NCBI GenBank assembly: GCA_009809945.1
Contig: WTPW01000190.1
Location: 456,952-520,951, forward strand
Direction: 5' to 3'
Source: Gigaspora margarita
Lineage: Eukaryota; Glomeromycota; Glomeromycetes; Diversisporales; Gigasporaceae
DNA length: 64,000 nt
The first letter of the stretch is position 1. Each line of letters begins with the position of its first letter. The notes below the pieces were generated by a model. It was not told where the DNA came from. It searched no databases and saw only the letters and a program-made list of their open reading frames with translations. Shown piece after piece: positions 44,430 to 56,799 of the stretch. Both the position numbers and the translations under genes were made by a program.

Positions 44430-45400
44430 TAATTTCGAGATAATCCGACATCACGAAATACATTTTTGCATAAAGCTATACAGAAATTTTACATGAATTA
44501 TATTTAAAAATTTACATAAATCTATTAACCAAATGTAAACTTACATAGCATATAATTATACTTAAATATAATTTTAAATAATATTTATTTAACAGTTACA
44601 TAACGAAAATTTAAAATATGAAAATGTGTTAAGTAACAAATAAGTAAAATGTTAAAAATGAAAATAAAAAGTTATAATTAAAGTTAGAGTTAAATTAGGG
44701 TAAAATTACGAGAGGAGCATTTTTAATTAGAAATACAACAGGTGTTACCTAGCAGAATTTTGAGATTTTGATTATATAACATATAAAATCTTTATATAAA
44801 TTTTTCGTTATGTAAAAGTTATATAATTATATGGGCTAGGTGCTGTAGAAAAAGACGAGATCTTCGGAAAATCAATTTTTATTTTGTAAATCTTACAGTA
44901 TAATAAATCATATGAATATGCAACTTTAAGGAGCTATATAGCAATAATTTGTTAGCACAATTACTTTTGTGTCTTAAATGTTAGTTGAATCTAATCTTAT
45001 TTTAAATAATTTATGTAAAAATACCTTTTGAAAAAATTGGCAATTTCGTCCCACCTAGCCCATATATTTAAAATTTATTAATATATAACACTTATATAAA
45101 ATTTTTATCTAAATTTTACGATATATTAAAGTTTACTAATATATAAAAGTTATGTAAAAATTTATTTAGATATTTATAACATATAAATGTTACTCAATTA
45201 TAATACATAAAATTCATAAATATATAGCATTTATATAAGTTTTTTTTTTATAAAATTATTTCTATACATGTTTAAATAAATTTTACGTAAATTCTGTATT
45301 AAATAATATATAAAAGTTAATATATATAATTTTTGTATAATATTCTATATAATATTGATGTAAAGTTGTAGATTTTATAAAAAAAATATTTCGTGATAGA
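44430..45400. repeat. AT-rich interspersed repeat R1, copy in block B
   Basis: Collinear with 19500-20560: TTTCGAGATAATCCGAC, AACAGTTACATAACGAAAAT, GTGTTAAGTAACAAATAAG, GAGGAGCATTTTTAATTAG, then AT-rich ~65-bp units. Carries the MITE at 44832-45062. Confidence 0.7.
44832..45062. mobile_element. TA-flanked MITE, GGGCTAGGTGC family (231 bp)
   Basis: Left TGGGCTAGGTGCTGTAGAAA; right complemented TGGGCTAGGTGGGACGAAAT; TA flanks. Orthologous to 19970-20218; block C has no copy at the corresponding place (about 50670). Confidence 0.8.
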
Positions 45401-46430
45401 ATATCAATATGGTATGGATAGTGATATGCCGTGTACTATACTACACATATGTACTGTACGCTAAAATTTTTGCCAGCCAATCAGATGTCGGAAAAAAACT
45501 ATACTTACAATACGTACTGTACGTACTGTACGTCCCCAAAAAAATTTATCGAATTCGATTTTTTTGCATTTATAAAAGTTTTTAAGTTCGACAATTTTAA
45601 TTCCATAGTTAGATGTATGCGTTGCTATGTGTACAGTACATACATACGTATATATTAAAAATACATGATTAATTAAATAAACGATTTGTTCTCAGATCAT
45701 TCCCGATTGTTCCTATGTTTCCATAATTATATGATGCATTCTTATAGTGTATATATTAAATATTGGCACCGGACATACAATGCTGTGCATTTGCCTAGTA
45801 TAAGTACTATATGTACTGTAGTACTGTACACTGAAAAAATTTGACTAATCGTTACCCTGTCCGGCTGTTTCTCGACGTACTAAGATTGCTGTGGTTGTTG
45901 TTTCCAGTGTCCCAACATACTGTTGTTTGTGATAAGAATTTACCCCCCAAAGTATCGACGACCGAAGCCTTGACTTACCCACTTGCAAAATATAACACGC
46001 CTCCTTCGATATAGTTGTCCAGATTTGTTGGTTTGGTTTGATTGGATTTTGTTTGCCCCGGGAGACCTGAACTGCCAGTATCAGTGCTAATGGTGCATCC
46101 GACTATACCAGTACATTCGACTTTTTAGTGCCATATAATTTTCCTATTTTGGAAAGTGTGTATCACTTTTTCCATTATGGGGGATTTGTAACAACGTGTT
46201 TTTGAAGTTTTAGTGTTAGGGTTAGTTTGGTGAGTGTTTGGTGTTTAGCGTGAAGGCAGATATATAGGTAAATTGCCTTCCCGTCATTTTTATTAATGCG
46301 CAAAACAGGTTTAGACTGCCATTTTTCATATTTTTGCGTTTTTTTTTTTTTGATTTTTTTGGCTTCTTCGGTGTAACAAATTTCAGATGTTTATTGGCTG
46401 ATCTACATATAAAAAGTCACATGGTACAAG

Positions 46431-46617
46431 CAGTGTTTAAAATTAATTTTATTTAATATGCGGAAATAAACTTAGCAATTCTTTTTAACATAATAAAAAA
46501 AATCAAAAGTTTATGCGCAACATGTGCAACACATAATAAAATCCGCAGATTCCTAAAAATTTTTGCTTGCGGAATTAACTGTATTCCGCAGATTCCGCAT
46601 ATAAAATTTAAACACTG
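46431..46617. mobile_element. 187-bp hAT MITE, deletion derivative of the 5.1-kb element
   Basis: Ends CAGTGTTTAAAATTA and, complemented, CAGTGTTTAAATTTT. Exact duplication GGTACAAG (46423-46430, 46618-46625); block B has the single GGGTACAAGG at 40871-40880. The subterminal motif TGCGGA/TCCGCA recurs about six times, as at the left end of 20596-25673. No coding sequence. Confidence 0.93.
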
Positions 46618-48112
46618 GGTACAAGACTTTAGCGTACCCCCATTATGGTAGGAATTAAGTTAGATCGCATATAAAAGTGTTTCATAGTGTATACGCCGTG
46701 TTGTGAGAAAATTATACAGGTACAATCAAATCTATACCAAGTACACTTGCTTGGAATTCATTCCTCTTACGACATTCTTAATCATCTGCGAAGCTGACGT
46801 TACTGATCATCAAATTTTACATTTAATCAGCACAACATCGTTGTCAATTCAATTACAGGATAACCACTAATTCATTTATGGCCTAGACCAAATGAGACAT
46901 ATAATGTGTAAATACATATGTACGCTCATATTACGGTTTCTTACTAACAACCGTACTCTGCACTAATTTTTGACCTTGATTTATGTGTAATACTCAGGAA
47001 AATTCACAATATAGGTAATAATTTTGAATATAAATTCATTATAATAGTAATCACCGCGGCCTTCAAGATGTTTACACATTAAAGTATTTACCAATGGAAA
47101 TCGAATTTTTGTCATTGAGCTTATTATTGTAACTGGACTGACAAACTCAGCCCCTTGTTGAAATTTAATAATATATCAATTGATCAGAATTTAGGTTATT
47201 ATAAACTCAAAAGCTTAAAGCCCAGTTTTTATTTTCGGCACAATATCGCTCACATGTTGTGTACTCGTATAAATGAATTAACCTATTGTAATATGTAGCT
47301 TGATAACAATTAATTAAGCCAATACTGTAAACTGCCTATACAGTACAAGACTCCCTGATAACAGACTTTCAAATACTTGCATCGGGTGTGAATCTCAAAA
47401 TCTACAATAACCAAATAATAACCAAATGCAGTTTTTTTAAAATATCTATACTACCAATTATAAATGAAAATACGCATGAATATTTAAAATTTTCCTTTTA
47501 ATGGTACAATCTCTCCACAATGTACTAGACACGTGGTCGAATCTAGGTTTTATTGTTTGTGAAATGTATGAGCGGGTCTTTTATACAATAGTATACGGTA
47601 AGCAGAGAAGTGATCTTTAAAAAAAAAATTATAACAAAATGATGACAATTTTATGAATAATAATAAAAAAACTCATAAAATTAAAATTTATATTCACACT
47701 ATATAGCATGAAATATAATTTTTTACTTAATTCGAAAATTTATGTTCATAGTGAAAATCGTAAACGTAAGATTTTCAACACTGACTCCATCTTAACTATT
47801 TAATATCCTTAATTTTAAACTTTAGTAATTCGAAATGCTATAGTATTAGTAATTTTTTGATTTCATCTTTATAATTAAATATTTTCAAAAAATATATAAC
47901 ATTTTATTTCTTTAAACGTATGTTTCTTATTGTATTTTTTAAAAAAATTATTTTTATAAAAAAAAATTAATAATAATACTGTAAGCAATTATTAATATAA
48001 TACGTAACATTACTATAGAACATTAAATATAGTATGAATTAAATGTATTGCATAGTTTATAATGTAGTATATAAAAAGATTTTGAAATTTACAAAGTTTT
48101 AATTTACTGGGT

Positions 48113-49381
48113 TTAAGAAGTTGTAACAACTTCAAGGTCTTCGAATAGATTTAAAATTGAACTTATAGTTATAACTCCGGTAATACCATTAATATTATCA
48201 TTAAAATCAAAAAGACCTCCCTGTACTATACCATTAAGACTAACATGCGTAAAATTTTTATAATAAAATATAGGACCTCCACTGTCCCCTGCAATATTGC
48301 GCAAGTTTACAACAAATATATTATCACGAAAATATAATCCATTTGAAGTAAATCCATTTAACGCTGCAACATACCCACATTTAACATGTGAACGTAAGCC
48401 AGAAAGACATAAATGAGCACCATTATTGGATGCTAATATAACATCTTCTATAAATAATTCTTTATATCGTTCAGAATCTGTATTCCTTACACTTGGTATC
48501 GGTTGAATTTTTTTAATGTCTATATTGATTAAACCAAAATCTATTGGTTCTAGATAATGAATGGGCATTTCCCCAATTAAATATACGCGTGTTGAATTCC
48601 ATGGAAGAAGATAAAAAGGACCTGAACCTGGGACATAACAATGTCCAGTAGTGGCAATGTAATTCATATTTGGTTGACTTCTTGCCCAAAAACCCGCTGA
48701 ACACGAGTAACTCCTGTTTTTAAATTTATAATATAAGCCATCACCAGCTAAAATTCGGTTATCTATTTTATTTCTCTTTTCGAGATTCATATTATTTAGG
48801 CTTGAGGTATAATGATTTGTCGAATTGAAACAATTATAGTAGGTGAAAATCGGAAAATATTCTCTATCGTTAATGGCATTTACAAATGCTGCATTATTAG
48901 AATTATCACGGGCTTCATTACATGAAGCTATGATGATATTATTATCTTTTGCATTAATATAACCAATACAATATTTTGGTATATAGGATTTAGCTAAGTT
49001 GTTTATATCTTGAAATCTGGAAGTCAATTTAGCAGTCGAATTAGATGCTCCTGTAAAGTTTAAGAGATTTATATATTGACTTATTTCAGTACGGTTTTTT
49101 ATTTGCTCAGCCCTAGTGAAATTTAGTGTGTTGATAAATATCTTATTTAGGATTACGTTTATATAAGTTCCTCCAAAATTATCATCATCCAATAATGGCT
49201 TCAAGATATCATCCACCATAGATAGGTTTTTTTCAATACTCAAATATAAGGGTATTTCTTCGTTTTCTATATTCCACAATATTGCCAATGGTTCCTTTGG
49301 TTCTTGACTATGAACAGTCAAATAATTTGAGAACGTAAAAATAAACATTAATACGTTTATTAAAGAATAAATGACTTTCAT
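48113..49381 (-). CDS. Secreted streptogrisin-like S1 serine protease, paralog C
   Basis: 422 residues, single exon, ATG at 49381. Signal peptide 1-25, pro-region with N-glycosylation sites, and a protease domain from ILAGDGL (210-216). The triad is His247 (TTGHC), Asp281 (DFGLI) and Ser367 (GDSGGP), with GIVQGG following. The segment just before CSAGFW is two residues shorter than in A and B and has its own sequence (YYKFKNRSYS). The loop after the catalytic His (249-268) is also private. The C-terminus has LFEDLEVVTTS where A and B have EIEDLEVVTTS. All three copies keep the same stop position and 3' flank. Likely active and secreted. Confidence 0.9.
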   Translation of the reverse strand: MKVIYSLINVLMFIFTFSNYLTVHSQEPKEPLAILWNIENEEIPLYLSIEKNLSMVDDILKPLLDDDNFGGTYINVILNKIFINTLNFTRAEQIKNRTEISQYINLLNFTGASNSTAKLTSRFQDINNLAKSYIPKYCIGYINAKDNNIIIASCNEARDNSNNAAFVNAINDREYFPIFTYYNCFNSTNHYTSSLNNMNLEKRNKIDNRILAGDGLYYKFKNRSYSCSAGFWARSQPNMNYIATTGHCYVPGSGPFYLLPWNSTRVYLIGEMPIHYLEPIDFGLINIDIKKIQPIPSVRNTDSERYKELFIEDVILASNNGAHLCLSGLRSHVKCGYVAALNGFTSNGLYFRDNIFVVNLRNIAGDSGGPIFYYKNFTHVSLNGIVQGGLFDFNDNINGITGVITISSILNLFEDLEVVTTS

Positions 49382-49700
49382 AATTATATTTGTTTGTAAT
49401 AATAATTTTGTGATAAATTGTCAATATTTATGCAAAATAATTTCATCAAATTTCTTCGTTGAAACATTAAAACCCGGCTGATGCTAAATTTGGGATCTTG
49501 ATTTATCTTATTAATTATTAATTCTAACACTGAACCTTAACCAAATCCATAAAAAAAAACATAAATATTTTTAATTTTCATACAAAAATAGGGATTTCGA
49601 CATTGATAGTGACAATTATTATTAATTCTAATTATTGCATTTGAAATTAGGTTAAGGTGAAATTTAAGTTTCTGAATAATAAAATTAGTTTTTAATTTAT

Positions 49701-49940
49701 TTATCGCGGTTTGCAAAATGATGCACTGTATTTTGATCAAATTTGTAGATCACTGCAATCACCTGATTGTTGTCCGATTGTAAAAGATTGTAAAAGATTG
49801 TAAAATGAGTTTTTTTGCCGAAGATTCAATATAGACATGTTATTTTGTTCGGCCATCTATGTGCACACTAAAAATTATTACAAAATCGCGCAACCGGACA
49901 ACAATCAGGTGACTGTTCAAGTCGTTGTAATGATTAATAC
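49701..49940. repeat. Palindromic MITE upstream of protease C, right arm lost
   Basis: TTATCGCGGTTTGCAAAATG and CACCTGATTGTTGTC match the left arm of 43877-44158. The inner mirror GACAACAATCAGGTG is present, but the outer GCAAACCGCGATAA end is replaced by unrelated sequence. Confidence 0.75.
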
Positions 49941-50199
49941 GTTGAAATGGTTTATATATGTATTTTCTTTATTTAAACTTAGTTTTTTCTGATTAAATTC
50001 TGAATTCTCTTATTTGTATAATCACATTCACATTTACTGTTAATTAGAGATGGTTAATAATACAAAGTCATTAGCAATGATGTGATCAACATCATCGCCC
50101 TTGTTGATTACGTTTTGAATAAAATTTTATTTTATAAATTTTATAAATTGAATTTCCAAAAATATTGTTATTTGAAATTTGTAATTGGCGTGCATTCTG

Positions 50200-51470
50200 C
50201 AAATTCCATAGTTATTAATTTCGAGATAATACTACATCTCGAAGTATATTTTACATAAAGCTACACAGAAATTTTACATGAATTGTATTTAAAAATTTTA
50301 CATAAATCTATAAACCCAATGTAAACTTACATGCCATAAATTTATGCATAAATATAATTTTAAATAATATTTATTTAACAGTTACATAACAAAAATTTAA
50401 AATATAAAAATGTGTTAAGTAGCAAAATAAATAAATGTTAAAATAAAATAAAAGTTATAATTAAAGTTATGGTTAGAATTAGGGGTAAAATTATGAAAGA
50501 AGCATTTTTAATCAGAAATACAACAGGGATACCTAGTAAAATTTTTGAGACATTGATTATTTCTTTCCTTAAAATTTTATATTTTATAATATATAAAGGT
50601 TACATAATTATATATATATAATTTATATAAAAATTTATTTAAGTTTTATGATATGTAAAGGTTACATAATTCTATAATTTATTAATATATAACATTTATA
50701 TAAAAAACTTTTCTTAAATTGCACATAATGCATATACGCATACAACTTTATTGATTTACAAATTTGTTTAATATATAAATTATAAAATAAAAATTAATAT
50801 AGCATAAGGCTAAGGTGAGGGTATCTTTAGAGTTGGAGGAGTTATAGTTTATACTAAAATTTTGCAAGGAATATTTTTTGTTAGAACCCCAAAAGCTATT
50901 ATATAATCAAGATTTTGAAATACAATATATGTGTGTTACATACGAATAGAATTCATCTTATATAAAATTATTATCTTAATTTTACGATATACAAAGTTAT
51001 ATAATTATAACATTTATATAAAATTTTTATCTAAATTTTACGATACATTAAAGCTAAATAATTATAATATATAAAATTTATTGTCGCAGCTGAAGCTGGA
51101 AATTTTAATTATTTTAATATAAAACTTTCTAAAATTTTTGTGTTGCATTTTCTTAGCATTTTTTACGGTGATTAGGGTTTAGGATTAATTTTGATAATAA
51201 AAGAGTATAAATGGATTTTGGTAGGATTTATGGTTTTAAATCGAGGTCCTTAATTTTTCAGCTTCAGCCATTTCCAGCTTCAGAACATATACAAGTTAAT
51301 TATAATAATAAAATTCATAAATATATAAGTTATTTTTATAATTATTTTTATATAAGTTTAAATAGATTTTACATAAATTCTATATTAAATAATATATAAA
51401 AATAAACATATATAATTTTTGTGTAGTATTCTCTATAATAATTATGTAAAGTTGTAGATTTTATAAAAAA
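50200..51470. repeat. AT-rich interspersed repeat R1, copy in block C
   Basis: Same order of words as the other copies (TTTCGAGATAATACTAC, AACAGTTACATAACAAAAAT, GTGTTAAGTAGCAAAATAA, GAAGCATTTTTAATCAG). It has about 400 bp of extra sequence (50710-51300), including an inverted pair GCTGAAGCTGGAAAT and ATTTCCAGCTTCAG (about 51090 and 51270) that may bound a small insertion. Confidence 0.65.
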
Positions 51471-52092
51471 TGACTTCGTGGTAGTATATCAATATGGTAT
51501 GGATGGCGATGTGCCGCGTACAGTACTACAGTATACGTATGTACTGTATACTAAAATTTTTGCCAGCCAATCAGATGCCGGAAATGTACAGTACGCCCCA
51601 AAAACTTTTATCAAATTTATTTTTGCATTTAAAAAAGTTTTTAAGTTCGACAATTTTGATGCCATAGTTAGATGTATGCGTTGTTATGGAAACTTTATTT
51701 GGAAATTATGTACATAAATACGTATATACTAAAATACACGATTTAAATTAATAAACGATTTACTCTCAGATCATTACTATATATTTCCATAATTATATGA
51801 TGCATTCTTAAGAGGATTTTTATAATGTTTACTAAATATATTCTAAACTTTATATAAAAAATATACCTCGAGAAAATCAATTTAATACGAATCAAGGGTA
51901 TGAAGTAACGTCTTAACTATGACAATCATCCATTTATGATTTTTAAAAACCAACTTTCGCGTTTTATGCATCTACATATCTTGGTATTGTTAACTGAGAT
52001 AATATAAATTCTATTATACTACGCAACTTAATAATAATTAGAACCCAGAATTATTAAATTTTATTATACAACAAATATATGCGTTTTTCTTA

Positions 52093-52898
52093 CAGTGGCG
52101 GCCACATGTTTTGCATCACCTGAAAAAAATTTTTTAAATTCATATATCATCCCAAAGCTGTTATTTCAGGATGAATTTTTGTTTATTTGAATTATCAATA
52201 CTGAGTGATCAATCGCAATTGAATCACATTATCCTGCACTACCCCATAATTTGTCCGTAGATCCTGATGCAAAACATGTGATCTCCCTAATTAAAAATTA
52301 AAAATTAAATATTAATTTTAACTTTGAGCAAGATATAATTAGTAGTAACCTAGAAAGGTTTATTTTAAGGGTGTAGGATTCTAAAATGATGCGCACATTT
52401 TTAGCTAAAAAAAAAATCGCGATTTCATTTTTAATAGTAAAAGTGAAATCGCAATTTTTTTAGGACTCGGCCAAATTTGGCGCTCAAGGAATCCCAAAAT
52501 CCTAGTGAATAACCCTATGCCTTTAAAATAAAATTTTCTTGGGTTTCACTAATAATATCTTCGCTCAAAGTATTACTATTTAATTTTTAATTAGGACAAT
52601 CGCATGTTTTCATCGAGATTTACACGCCTATAGATTTCCCACAAAAACATTAATCAATGAGTTTACCCCTAACGTGACTTCACCCTAATTCTAAAGAGTT
52701 TCATTGGGTTTCAATGGATAAAAATGACGGGGTTAAAATTTTTTGTGGGAGAGCAACCACAGCTCGGGATTTACAGACAAATCACGGGGTAACGAAGGAT
52801 CATGTGATTCAATTGTGATAAATTTTAGTGATCACTCTTGGTATTATTTAAAATTTAAAAATTTTTTTCTGGTGATGCAAAACATGTAGCCACCATTG
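52093..52898. mobile_element. 806-bp mariner-type foldback element
   Basis: Left CAGTGGCGGCCACATGTTTT, right complemented CAATGGTGGCTACATGTTTT; TA flanks at 52091-52092 and 52899-52900. Both arms (~350 bp) pair nearly to the centre, where GCGATTTCA and TGAAATCGC form the loop stem. Block A at about 26885 shows the empty site. No transposase. Confidence 0.88.
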
Positions 52899-53299
52899 TA
52901 TGTCATATTAATTCATAAAATAAATAAATAAGTAAAGCTTTCACATGTTTAATTTTAAACAAATCTTTTTCATTTTTTTCATTATTAATTTCTTAATATG
53001 GAATGATACAACCTTCTGACTCGTGAAATCTTTGATCGAATATTAGAAACTGTTATTCGTCAAAGGAAAAATAAACATTCTTTAATGGATAAATAAATAT
53101 AATTAATATTTAACTGCACTTAAAAATTCAAGCGACTCACATAACCTAGATTTTAAAAATTGGGATAACTCATAATTTTAATGTTCTTTATGCTGGTGTA
53201 ATTAAGAAACTTCATACAATTAAACTTATTGAAAATAAGCTAGGGGTGCAGACTTATTTTATAAAATTTTTTTTAAGTAACGAAGCATCATCAAGAAGT

Positions 53300-54065
53300 T
53301 ATTTTTATGTAGACTTATGTATTTAAAAATTATATGTAAGTCTACAAACCCAATGTAGACTTACATAGCATAATTTATACATAAATATAATTTTTAAATA
53401 ATATTTATTTAACAGTTATGTAACGGAAATTTAAAATATAAAAATGTGTTAAGTAGCCAAATAAGTAAAATGTTAGAATGAAATAAAAGTTATAATTAAG
53501 GTTAGGGTTAGAATTAGAGTTGGCGTTAGGGGTAAAATTGCGAGAGAAGCATTTTTAATTAAAAACACAACAGGGGTTACCCTAGTAAAATTTTGAGATA
53601 TTGACTATTTCATTTTCTTAAAATTTATATAAAAATTTATTTATATTTTATAATATATAAAGGTTACATAATTATATACGTAAAATTTATTAATACATAA
53701 TGTTTATATAAAATTTTTATCTAAATTTTACGATATATAAGATTTATATAAAATTTTTATTTAAATTTTACGATATATAAAAGTTATATAGTTATAATAT
53801 ATAAAGTTTATTATTATATATAATTTATGTAAAAAATTTATTTAGATATTTATAGCATATAAAAGTTGCTTAATTATTATACATAAAATTTATAAATATA
53901 TAACATTTACATAAGCCTTTTTTATAAATTTATTTTTATATATATTCAAATTAATTTTACATAAATTCTATATCAAATAACATATAAAAATTAACATATA
54001 TAATTTTTATATAATATTCTATATAATATTTATGTAAAGTTGTAGATCTATAGATTTTATAAAAA
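53300..54065. repeat. AT-rich interspersed repeat R1, further copy
   Basis: AACAGTTATGTAACGGAAAT, GTGTTAAGTAGCCAAATAAG, GAGAGAAGCATTTTTAATTA and ~65-bp AT units. Lies just outside block C. Contains the telomere-like GGTTAGGGTTAGAATTAG. Confidence 0.7.
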
Positions 54066-54811
54066 ATGTACTTGCTGATGATGCTAGTCAAGACAAAAAC
54101 CTGCGAAAAAGTTTTTAGTGTCATATGTTTCATTTTTTCAATTTACATGAATTGTTCTTTTTTGTTTTATATTCGTATTATATTTGAATCGATCTTTTTT
54201 TTTTAAGTCACTATTAGATATTAGACCTGTCATTAAATCATAGGGTAGAATTAACCATTTTTAATCAATTTTACAGTATATAATCTATTATAGTAGAGCT
54301 TGGATCCATTATACGTTTTCATATTAAATTTAGGGCAATACTATTTGTACCCAACCTATATATAATATTATAAAATGTAAATAATTATAGTTTTTAATTT
54401 AAATGGGTCATTGCTACTCGTACCTACATTTTTGCTATCAGTACCCTTTCTATATCGATGACTAATTATTATCGCCATACAGGAGTTTAATGTTATATTT
54501 TTAATTATAATATTTTATTAATATCAAGGTTATATCATTGTTTTGTACTACAAAATTATGTGACGATTGGTCAAATAATTTTTTTATATGGGCGAAAGGT
54601 ATGAATAGCAAAATAGGAGGTACAAATTAACGGATGTCCGACGGATTTTATTATTAAATATAGTATCCAGGTGATAATAAATCCAAGTTCTATATTGTGG
54701 TATATTATAGGTGAACAATACACATTTTTCATATTTCCATTACATAATACGCGAGAATCGAATGAAGATGACTGCCATGTACGTGAAAATCGATTAGCCG
54801 AATCAAGCAAC
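54066..54811. other. Intergenic DNA, nothing recognised
   Basis: Overlapping short frames on both strands at 54571-54856 have no family features. No clear repeats. Confidence 0.5.
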
Positions 54812-55160
54812 CATTCTAACAGCTCTTTATGGTTAGTATTCTACAGCTCATTATGATTAGCGTTAAATCAGCTCATTATGGTTAACGTTAAAAATAATAA
54901 TTCTAACAGCTCATTATGGTTAGCGTTAAATAATCATTCTAACAGTTCATTATGGTCAGCTTAAATAACATTCTAACAACTTTTGATGATTAGTGTTAAA
55001 TAAATAATCATTCCAATAATTCTTTATTATTAATGCTAAATAATCCTTCTTACAGCTCTTTATAGTTAACGATAAGTAACCATTCTAAAAACTCCTTATG
55101 GCTGTGTTAAATAATCATCCTAAAGGCTCTTTATTGTTGCGTTATAAAGCTCTTTCGGAT
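54812..55160. repeat. Minisatellite, about ten units of 34-41 bp
   Basis: Consensus AACAGCTCATTATGGTTAG followed by CGTTAAATAATCATTCT. Central units (54870-54980) are the most regular and the flanking ones are diverged, as usual for decaying arrays. Confidence 0.85.
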
Positions 55161-55471
55161 AAGCATTTAGTGTTTGGATTAGGATGATTGAGATATGGCT
55201 CATGATTCGTGAGACATTTGATCAACTATCATCAATAAAAGGAGATGTTTAATTGATATATCTCGCTATAATGAGCTTCTAAATGTATATTTTCAAACTT
55301 CTTTGTAATATGATATAGATTAGTTAATGGCAGAGATTCCATTTTTATAACTTTATGAATTTTATTACTGTAAATCAAGTTTATGTCTGCATGCATGCGT
55401 ATAAACATGTGCACTTAAAATGCATATGTACAGTAGCAAACAAAAGTAACGCCCGATTTTTGCTCAAAATG

Positions 55472-55749
55472 GGGGTCGTCTAAAGCGGAGTAGAATCACG
55501 TGATAATTGGCCAATCAAATTATCGAATTTTGATGATCTTCGGCAAACAAAAAAGAGAAGAGAAACCCTTGAAAAATAAAAAAATGGCAGTCTAAACCTA
55601 CCTTGGTGTTTTAATTAAAAATGTCGGGAAGACAATTTTGCTTATATATTATAACCTAAAACATCTCTAACCCAAACTTAAGATGACCCTAACCCTAAGT
55701 TAATTTGATAAAATATATTATAAGAATCTACTCCGCTTTAGACGTCCCC
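55472..55749. mobile_element. 278-bp MITE with GGGGTCGTCTAAAGCGGAG ends
   Basis: Left GGGGTCGTCTAAAGCGGAGT; right complemented GGGGACGTCTAAAGCGGAGT. Exact 8-bp duplication TCAAAATG (55464-55471, 55750-55757). The 8-bp target fits hAT, but the GGGG end is atypical. Contains GACCCTAACCCTAAG. Interrupts the Tc1 element. Confidence 0.88.
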
Positions 55750-55854
55750 TCAAAATGGAATTTTTTTAGTAATATAATTTTGGCCGCATATACATCAAAT
55801 CTTTTTTTATTTATTTAATACATTGATGAGTGACCCTTTGCAACTGAGATAACC

Positions 55855-56799
55855 TCAGTTCTTCGTGTCATTGATCTGAAATACACAAAGAACTGACGTA
55901 TCTAAATTCAACCACTCTTCTGTTAGGGCTGCTTTAAGCGCAGGTTTATCCCTTGGGAATTCTTCATGGTTCTGAATATTGTCCTTCACAATCTTCCAAA
56001 TGTTTTCTATGGGATTAAGGTCGGGGCAAATCCATATAATTGATTTTTTCGATTTAAGCCAATCTGACACCTTATGAACAGGTTCATTATCATGCTGAAA
56101 AATTGGATGGGAGTCGAGTAACAAATGAGCAGCAGCTATAAATGGTACAAGGTGGTCGTCTAGAACCTTGGTGTATTTTATTATTAATTTTTTGCTTGGG
56201 ACTTTTATAATCATCAAAAAAAACCATGGAACCTTTGATAATATCAACATAACATGACCAAACCATTACTTGAGACCCTCCCACTCCTATAATTTGGTTG
56301 CAAACACTCATGTTTGTATCTTTCATCTGCACAATGTCATACTCAAACTTGGCAGGATTATTTGACTACTTCTACACTCATTTCATCAGAAAAATGACAT
56401 GCCTCCAATAGTAAGTGTTCTAATCTATATATTGTTCATATTATTTTTTACATCTGTCTATATTGCCAGGTGACAAAATAGGGTTCAAGACAGCAACACA
56501 AGAATGAAGCCTGGCATCATCTTATCTATGGGTTAAGTTCTTTACAATTTTGAGCAGGGGCATGCATCTTTTTTTAAATGCTTTTTTTACTATGGCAGTT
56601 TTTTTCTTGCTTCTTTAGACCAGAAGGACATCTGAACTGAGGTAAATTTGCAAATTTTTTGTCCTTTTGTACTTTGCTAAGAACCTTTGAATTGTTGTTA
56701 GGCATGTTCAAGCTTTTGGGCAACTTGCTTAGCACTCATTGTACTGATATAGGCAAGAGACATTCCTTTCTCTTTATTAGTTATTTGTTTGTGTGGCAT
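55855..56799 (-). pseudogene. Tc1-family transposase pseudogene
   Basis: An ATG at 56799 starts MPHKQITNKEKGMSLAYIST, a helix-turn-helix region (SAKQVAQKLEHA). After several stops and frame changes, GVGGSQVMVWSCYVDIIKGS gives the strand of the DDE fold, and FQHDNEPVHKVSDWLKSKKS then PDLNPIENIWKIVKDNIQ give the second Asp and the Glu. The spacing from that Asp to the Glu is 27 residues rather than the usual 34, with the segment before PDLNPIE shortened. Not functional. Confidence 0.88.

Larger units (their letters stand above)
38235..45768. other. Duplicated block B (protease gene plus flanks)
   Basis: Matches block C collinearly from GTACTATACATACT at 38235 (C: 45800 region) through GCATCCGACTAT, the protease gene, its upstream palindrome, R1 and the ATTCCATAGTTAGATGTATG stretch. 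It ends at about 45768, where block C begins, so B and C are direct tandem copies. Its own insertion is the 2.1-kb hAT element at 38545-40662. Confidence 0.8.
45785..53185. other. Duplicated block C (protease gene plus flanks)
   Basis: Begins right after block B and matches it from GTACTATATGTACTG onward. It extends further right than B, matching block A to TAACTCATAATTTTAA at about 53175. Private insertions are the 187-bp hAT MITE (46431-46617), about 90 bp at 46210-46290, and the 806-bp foldback (52093-52898). Confidence 0.8.

Noticed and set aside
48513..48704. 63-aa frame within protease C on the same strand
   Set aside because: Alternative frame of the protease coding sequence; no independent support.
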